Shown: positions 57,813 through 64,000 of the stretch, in pieces | How positions within the stretch are numbered: position 1 is the stretch's first letter | Layout of the letters: each line of letters begins with the position of its first letter | From: Platanthera guangdongensis | Lineage: Eukaryota > Streptophyta > Magnoliopsida > Asparagales > Orchidaceae | Length of the DNA stretch: 64,000 bases | Direction of reading: 5' to 3' | NCBI GenBank assembly: GCA_039583875.1 | Contig: CM077158.1 | Location: 122,261,900 to 122,325,899 of the forward strand | Notes under the pieces: model-generated | Databases searched by the model: none | Seen by the model: only the letters and a program-made list of their open reading frames with translations | Told to the model about the DNA's origin: nothing | Made by a program: the position numbers and the translations under genes

Positions 57813-59811
57813 TTACCTTGGGCCTAGGTTGATAACCTTTAAACTCTGAAATAAAAGACATCCCAGGTTGACTCTTATAACCTTCAGGATGATATCTCCT
57901 TGGAGGTATAATCCATTCAGTATAAGGGTTAAAGATTTGGGATGAAGGACCCTTAGGATTGGATTTTGATTTGCCCTTGAAAGAATTTCCAGAGCTCTGA
58001 CCTCTGTTCGACGATCGTGGAGCTGCGTTCGACGATCTTGGGTCAGATCGTCGAGCTCCGTTCGACGGTCGACTATGGCAGAGTTCAGGAACTTGAGATC
58101 GTCGACCTGAGTTCGACGATTTTGCCTGAGATTGTTGATCTGTGTTCGGCGATCGTCGATCTCCGTTCGACGATTTCTGCTGGGCCTTAGGTTTCTTGGG
58201 CAGATCAGAATTTTTCCTAGCTACCTCTACAACTCCCTTTCCTTTATCAGAAATGAACTTGATTGGTGTTGTTAGAACTATAGGTTGGCTGGATGAAGCA
58301 CCCAAGCCCAGTGTACTATTAAATCTGGAGTTCACTGTGCTTGTGATGTCCATCAGCTTGATACTTCTCCCATTAAGGGATTCTTCAAGCTTCTTGGCCT
58401 CAGATAGCTCACTTTTCAGTGAAGCTATCTGCTCCCTACAGCACTCCAACTCCTGAGAGAGTTTGAGGTTTTCTGACTTTAAGGTATTATGTTCAGATAA
58501 ATGATTTCTGAGAGAGATAATTTCTTTCTCAGATTTTAGCAGGTCTAAACATAATGCTTTAAACTCAGATTTAAAGTCCTTTGAGTTAAAATCAAATGAA
58601 CTAATTACCTGATCTTCTTCAGGTTGAGTCTCTAAATCTGACTCTGACTCTTCTTCATCGGAATTAGGTTGTGATGCATTGATTGCCATCATGCAGAACT
58701 CTTTCTCTTCAGCATCATCTTCATCATCACTAGGGCTGGATGAGGCTTCTGACTCCTCTTCAGTCTCACTCCAGGATTCAGTAACAAACCCCTTTCTTGT
58801 GTGTTTGTTTTTGCTTGAGGAAGGTTTGCCATTGCCATTCCTCTTGGAGTCCTTCTCCTTTCTTCTTTCTTTCTTGTCCCTTCCGTCCTTGTTTTTGTTT
58901 TCTGGACAGTCATGAACAATGTGCCCTGGTTTCCTGCAACCAAAGCAAACAATTTCTTTATTATTAATTGAGTTATCATACCTTGGCTTATCATGCTCCT
59001 TGTATGATCTCCTTCTGAAGTCCTTTCTGGCCATCTTGTAAAATCTTTTGGCCAACAGACTGAGCAGTTCATCATTGCCTGTGACTTTGTATTCAGGCTG
59101 ATCTTCAGTTGCCTTGAAGGCTATGGTCTTCTCTTTTCTTGTAGCTGGTGAGGCAGCCTTCTGTTCTTCTTCTCTGTTTTTGATTAGTAGCTCATAAGAT
59201 TTGAGCTTACCCAATAGAGCTTCTGCGGTGATCTCATTTAAACTTCTAGAATCCTTGATTGGCCAGATTCTTGAATCCCAAGTGTTAGGGAAGCACATTA
59301 GAAATTTGTCATTAAGTTCAGTCAGTGATATCTCCTTATCCAAAGTCCTGAGTTCGCTGACTATCAGACTAAGTATATTGTACATGTCTCCAACTGATTC
59401 AGCTTCTCCCTTCTTGAAATTCTCATATTGAGATATGAGGTGGGATCTCCTGTCCTTTCTCTCATCAGCTGAGCCTGAGACTATTTCAGAGAGTTTATCC
59501 CAGATTTCCTTTGCTGAATTGCATTCAGCCACCTTTTGAAAGATATCATCAGACATGGTCTGGGCTAAGATGTTCATAGCCTTGGCATCAGCTACCTTCC
59601 ATTTCTTGATATCAACATCTTTTCCTGATGGTGGTGGAACAACATTTGTACTTGAGTTCTCTGGAGGTCTTGGACAGACTGTCAAAACAGAGTTAAAAAT
59701 ATCCTCGTCAATAGAATTCATGTATAATCTGATCCTTGCTTTCCAAAGTGCAAACTTGGATAGATTGCACACTGGAGGTCTGGTGCTAGCATAATCTTTG
59801 TTTTGGGCCAT
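57793..59811 (-). CDS. gag: Gag of element F
   Basis: I take the start as [13 protein letters not shown] at 59811; an upstream in-frame ATG exists at 59826. Residues 10-230 are a UBN2-type Gag core ([52 protein letters not shown]). A perfect CCHC knuckle, [14 protein letters not shown], lies near residue 290. An acidic Glu/Ser-rich segment and a coiled coil (about residues 430-490) follow. Residues about 550-610 consist of repeated [12 protein letters not shown] units encoded by the same TCGTCGA/TCGACGA text that fills the LTR. The end, [17 protein letters not shown], is conserved with C. Stop TGA at 57795-57793. Confidence 0.93.
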   Translation of the reverse strand: MAQNKDYASTRPPVCNLSKFALWKARIRLYMNSIDEDIFNSVLTVCPRPPENSSTNVVPPPSGKDVDIKKWKVADAKAMNILAQTMSDDIFQKVAECNSAKEIWDKLSEIVSGSADERKDRRSHLISQYENFKKGEAESVGDMYNILSLIVSELRTLDKEISLTELNDKFLMCFPNTWDSRIWPIKDSRSLNEITAEALLGKLKSYELLIKNREEEQKAASPATRKEKTIAFKATEDQPEYKVTGNDELLSLLAKRFYKMARKDFRRRSYKEHDKPRYDNSINNKEIVCFGCRKPGHIVHDCPENKNKDGRDKKERRKEKDSKRNGNGKPSSSKNKHTRKGFVTESWSETEEESEASSSPSDDEDDAEEKEFCMMAINASQPNSDEEESESDLETQPEEDQVISSFDFNSKDFKSEFKALCLDLLKSEKEIISLRNHLSEHNTLKSENLKLSQELECCREQIASLKSELSEAKKLEESLNGRSIKLMDITSTVNSRFNSTLGLGASSSQPIVLTTPIKFISDKGKGVVEVARKNSDLPKKPKAQQKSSNGDRRSPNTDQQSQAKSSNSGRRSQVPELCHSRPSNGARRSDPRSSNAAPRSSNRGQSSGNSFKGKSKSNPKGPSSQIFNPYTEWIIPPRRYHPEGYKSQPGMSFISEFKGYQPRPKVNWVKNK

Positions 59812-59928
59812 GATTTGTGAAAACAAAATCTAATAATAAACTCAAAGGAAAACAGATCTAACTAGGAATATTTGGGTTCAGGTGTTAGCCTGTTTAACCA
59901 CCAAGGTGTGGTATGTTTAACCGACCTC

Positions 59929-59940
59929 GCTCTGATGCCA
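59929..59940 (-). other. Primer-binding site of element F
   Basis: The minus strand reads TGGCATCAGAGC, one mismatch from the initiator tRNA-Met complement. It lies two bases from the LTR end at 59943. Confidence 0.9.
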
Positions 59941-59942
59941 AT

Positions 59943-61498
59943 TGAAAGTGCAGCTAGATCTGATGTACTCTAGAGGGGGGTGAATAGAGTATATGGTGCT
60001 TGAAAACTTTTTACAACAATTGTTGTAATCTGAGTGAACAGGGAAGCAGCTATTAAATCTAATCACAAAATAACCTACAACAGCAATTAATCACAAATCT
60101 AAACTAATCACAAAGTAATCACAGAACAATCACAGCCAGAAACAAAAATAAAGACAAGCAATCCAGATAACACAAGGAGCTATAGTGGTTCCCCTAAACT
60201 TGGTTACATCCACTCTTCTACCACCCTAGGTAGGAATCCACTGCAGGATGAGTTGATCAGGTATCCTGGGCACCAATGAGCTTTTGATAAGGTGCTCAAA
60301 AACCAAATCAGATTTTTTTGATCAGGTGTCTTGCCACCAATGAGCTTTTGACAAGGTGCTCAAAAACCAAGCTCAAACTTTTGAAGGGAGTTTGAGAAAC
60401 CCTTTACAGAGATGGGGATGAGAGATTTATGGAAGTATTCTCTTTCTCAAAGCAGCTGAGAAGACTATATGGATTTGATGGTGTCAAAGCTCCCCCTGAG
60501 TCCTTGAGATGTTCAGGAAAAGAAGCTTTGCTGTAGGGTGATAGGCCTTCAGAACTTGATCTCCAGCAAAAGATGATTTCAGCAACAGCTGAAATGTTAA
60601 GTGTCTGGAGTCTTGGCAGATGTTGTCCTTGAACACTTGAGATAAGAGAGATTAGAAGATTTCAGAAAATTTGATCTCCTTGGATGTGTGTTCTTGAGAG
60701 AATTCTTTGAGACAGAGAATATTTTGTGCTTGTTCTTCTTGTCTGTGTTCTGAGGATTATTGATGTCTGAGTGAGATTCAAAAAAAATAACTTGTCTTTT
60801 ATTCTCTGGTACTGAATAGAAAAACATCCTCTGTCAAGAATAGTCGTTGCCTGACATTAATTGCATCATTAATCGCAATTGTCTTCTGGAGGAAAGTCCA
60901 CAGAAATATTCCTTGAAAATCCCTTGAAACTTGGTCCAGAAATAAATGAAAACGGCTAGAAAATCTTCTGAATTAATTGCAGAATAACTCCTTAACTGAT
61001 CTGAATTTGAATCTTGAAAAATCCTTGAAGTCATCAGAAAATGTCGAACTGAGCTCTGCTATCGTCGAACTGAGCTCAGCGATTTGGACTTATACAGCAA
61101 CAAACATATCGTCTATCTGAGCTCAAAGATCGTCGAACTGCGCTCAGAGATAGAGATCCAATACTGAGTCAAGATCGTCGAACTGAGCTCGCAGATCGTC
61201 GAATGGAGTTCGACGATTTGTAGAAGTTGAGCTCAGCGATCGTCGAATGGAGTTCGACGATCTCTCGAAGTTGAGCTAGACGATCGTCGAATGGAGATCG
61301 ACGAATCGTCGTGCTGAGCTCGACGATATGACTTAGTCTCAAACTGAAAATTCTGGGTCTTGAGGGCAGCTTCCAAACCTAGACTTTTAACCCTTAGACT
61401 CAATTCTAATTGACCTTTAGATCTATACAGGAGGTCAAAAACTGGTTTCCTAGAGACATAGTGATCCTGACCAAAATTAGTAATAGGGTGTTCCAACA
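59943..61498 (-). mobile_element. 5' LTR of element F
   Basis: Nearly identical to 49263-50817. At 60402-60411 the TATA box position reads CTCTGTAAAG instead of CTCTATAAAG. The hairpin array is at 61040-61330. Confidence 0.95.
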
Positions 61499-61503
61499 TA
61501 TGG

Positions 61504-61875
61504 GATGCAGAGATTTTTTTTATCGACGGGGTGGCGTCTGCGAATGATTTTGCAATGGGGCATGCTCATTCATTGCCAAATTTAGAGAGCAGTTTTGCCC
61601 CTTTGCAATTTTTGCTCGAGCGTGTTACTTCATTTTTGTGTGAGTCAGCTGATGAGGCTGTATTTGTTGTTGATTCGGTGCCTGAGGTTACACCGATGTT
61701 GGATGAAGAGTTTACAATCTCCGACGGAGAAGGTGGATCTTCGAAACACTATGATGCACCCCGGTGGGATGAGGAATATCCTCTTTCCGATACAGATGTT
61801 TGCAACTCCTTATTGGACGAGACAGTCCCATTTACCACCCTCAGACCTCGAGTTCTCGGAATCTACCCGATATGA
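61504..61875 (+). pseudogene. Unknown ORF of element I, part after F
   Basis: With F and one TSD copy left out, this joins the frame at 48846-49262 without a shift and runs to TGA 61873-61875. It is rich in acidic residues (ISDGEGGSSKHYDAPRWDEE). No recognisable motif; no function proposed. Confidence 0.5.
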
Positions 61876-64000
61876 CTCATATGACACCGACAATGATCTA
61901 TGCTCGGATCCTACTGAGAGTGATACCGAGATCACTCTCCCATAGTGTATACATTTTAGTTCTTCTTCTCATTTATTAATTGACCGCCTTTCTTTATCTG
62001 AGCCTGTGTGGGTTTAGTCTCCACGGGTACGTTGGGATGACGATGAGCCTTGTGCTCATGTCATCGGTGAGTGCATCTGCTTATATGAGAAGGTTCCTAC
62101 CTCATTCACAGTGGAAGCCCTTGCCATCGCCATCACCTCTTGTGGACTTGCGGTGGACGACACCTTGGTAGGTAAGGATTTATTTTGTGGTAAGATTAGC
62201 GAGGACCAGCGCTCCTCCTCTTCTTACTTCCTATTTCCTTTACTTGTGTTGGGCAGGTATTATTATTTAGGTAGAGGGGTAACTATTTTATCGCCGTATC
62301 GATACCCGTTATCGAAACAGATAATGGAGCAGTTATCTGTGCACTTTTCTTTTCATAGTCCCATTAGTTAGAAATGTATAAAATTTAATATGTCGTGATG
62401 GGCGGACAATAACCCCAGTGATTATCTTCCATTTCCTACATTTTTATTTTTCATTTCTATTTTAGTTTTAGTATTTCTTTTTATTTTGTCTATTTTTCTT
62501 TTGCTTTTGCGGAGCTTACCCCTGCAGGTATTCATGGCAAATAATATTGGCGGGGTTGTGATTCATCGTATGGCAGACCTGCTTCTGTGTTTTCATGCGT
62601 CTTCTAGTATGCTCACTAGCTGAGCATTGGGTAACCTCTTCCATTGTTTCTATCTGATTTTAATTTCGATATCATATATTGTGTAGCTTAGTTCATGTCT
62701 GGGGGAAAACAAGTATTTGTTACCTTTTGCACGCGCACATTTCATTTGCATACTAGAAGCTTTTATTGTTTATATTTTGATTAGTTCATTGCATCGCACA
62801 ACACTGCACCCACATGAGCGCGTGCTTAGCTGTTAGCGTGCTGCGAGTTAAACTCGTTTCTTTCGTATGATTTGGGAAAATTAATGTGCTATCATAGGAT
62901 TGTGAGACAGAGTAAAATGTTGACTCATGCAGTGCTCCTAGTCGAGTGCTCTCGTCTCGTTTAGAACTTGGAGTAGATTTAATTTTTTTTGTATGCTTAT
63001 AGTTTTATATTTTTCAAATTGCATAAATACTATTTTATTTTACTCAAAAAATTGGTGAATCCGGAGTGAATCCGACGGTAGCTTAGGGATGTGTGTAGAC
63101 GGCGGTTTGATTCATAATGCTCGAGTCGGGAGGATGGATAGTCTTTCTCATTGGTTAATAACTTGCCCCAAGCTATTCTTGAAGCATGCGTATAGGTTAG
63201 TTCAATCGCATGAGCGTGATGTAGGACATCATTTTGGCCCCATTGAGCTTTGTGTCGTTCCTAACGTCTTATCCTCGCTAGCCGCATTGTGCCTACCCTT
63301 CTTTTGATTCAGCTCCACCATTATTTCACCAAAGTCTCATAGTCGATCCTAGTCGCACACCCAAGTTGAGCTTTTGTGTTTTACATTTTCATTTTGGGGT
63401 GTTGATGTGGTGATCTTCCTTGTGAGTATGTGGATGCGCTCCAAAGTTTTTATTTGCTGAAATTGTTAAAATAAAAAATGATTAGAAAAAATATATAAAA
63501 ATTAATTGCGAAAAAGAAGTGTGAAAAGAGAAAGTATAATTGAGAATTCTATTTGAGATGAGATTGTATTTGGAGTGGGCGGTGCACACACCCATATTTT
63601 AAAAATTAAGTCTGGGGGTGTGTGTACCTGCATGTATTTTGGTTAGCGGATAGATTCTTTTTTTATGGTATCTCATTTGGGTTAGGTGCGTAGCCTTCTT
63701 ATTTATCTTTGTTTACCTCATTGAAACCCAAGCCCCATCTTTTCACCTAAAGTCCTACTGATTCGTGTGTGAACCAAACCAGTGCCATGGAGAGAGTACG
63801 ACCGGGCAAGATATGGACACCGAAATTGGTGGATTCCTTTGGAGGTTATCCCGAGCACCGATCTTTGGCAATGCTCGCCTTGCGATTAGTCAACTTTATC
63901 CCCACGCGTGATAGGAAGATTCACAGTGATTCCATTTTTGAGTAGTAATAAAATGTTGATACCCATTGTGAAAAGTATAAACTATTTTGTATACTTAGGA
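61876..64000 (+). other. 3' non-coding region of element I
   Basis: T-rich and A-rich stretches typical of the region downstream of pol in Athila/Tat elements. Polypurine-like CATGTCTGGGGGAAAAC (62695-62711) and TTAAGTCTGGGGGTGTG (63606-63622) resemble the internal and terminal PPT blocks of that branch. Short plus ORFs (61980-62171, 62111-62371, 63089-63307) have no recognisable product and I do not call them genes. No LTR copy was identified before the window ends. Confidence 0.45.

Larger units (their letters stand above)
49263..61498 (-). mobile_element. Element F, full-length Sirevirus-like copia element
   Basis: It spans 12,236 bp with LTRs of 1555 and 1556 bp that differ only at scattered bases, and a TSD tatgg (49258-49262 and 61499-61503). 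Order on the minus strand: LTR, tRNA-iMet-type PBS, gag, pol (protease, integrase, RT, RNase H, the Ty1/copia order), ORF3, PPT, LTR. RT sequence and layout point to the Sirevirus (SIRE/Maximus) lineage. Gag and pol are open. ORF3 has one late nonsense codon. It is the youngest element here and could be an autonomous source for C. Confidence 0.95.

Noticed and set aside
62111..63307. Small host genes near the right edge
   Set aside because: Short frames with no motif, lying between polypurine-like blocks of element I.

Overview
This window looks like repeat-rich nuclear DNA of a flowering plant, probably a eudicot with a large genome. I found no ordinary host gene and no complete tRNA or rRNA gene. 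Almost everything can be assigned to LTR retrotransposons nested in one another. The evidence is LTR pairs, primer-binding sites (PBS) matching plant tRNA-Asp or initiator tRNA-Met, polypurine tracts (PPT), target-site duplications (TSD) and gag/pol reading frames.

Layout. (1) 1-4192, minus strand: 5' part of element G (Athila/Tat branch of Ty3/gypsy), with an open gag running off the left edge and a 5' LTR carrying a 651-bp tandem duplication. (2) 4193-11636 and 36284-37027, minus: element A, an old Athila/Tat element with decayed gag-pol. G sits in its pol and C sits in its 5' LTR. (3) 11637-36278, plus: element C, a gag-only Ty1/copia element (TSD acgcc). Its 5' LTR is split by a 5S-rRNA-bearing Cassandra-like LTR remnant plus element D, a 9.9-kb Tekay/Del-type chromovirus at 13150-23079. 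One shared TSD, tgaac, flanks the pair. Its gag is split by element E (24317-32928, TSD acttg), a copia-type element with gag and a third ORF but no pol. (4) 37028-38357: copia LTR relic. (5) 38358-45082, minus: element H, a coding-poor Athila/Tat derivative with a triplicated PBS. (6) 45100-46788: LTR-like segment. (7) about 46789-49262 and 61504-64000, plus: element I, a decayed Tat/Athila-like element with an unknown ORF. (8) 49263-61498, minus: element F, a Sirevirus-like copia element (TSD tatgg) with open gag and pol, a long third ORF and near-identical LTRs. It is the youngest and most complete copy here.

How the parts relate. F is a plausible autonomous partner for C, whose gag is related but lacks the zinc knuckle and pol. 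E and F carry recognisably related third ORFs downstream of gag/pol. The most unusual signal is that LTRs of unrelated families (Tekay, Athila/Tat and several copia types) are all packed with CpG-rich hairpin units. Arm sequences differ between units yet stay complementary, and the same TCGTCGA-type module reaches into gag coding sequence. Other notable points are a candidate 77-nt intron joining the gag and protease frames of D, ten nonsense codons in D without a frameshift, and a +1 gag/pol frame arrangement in F.
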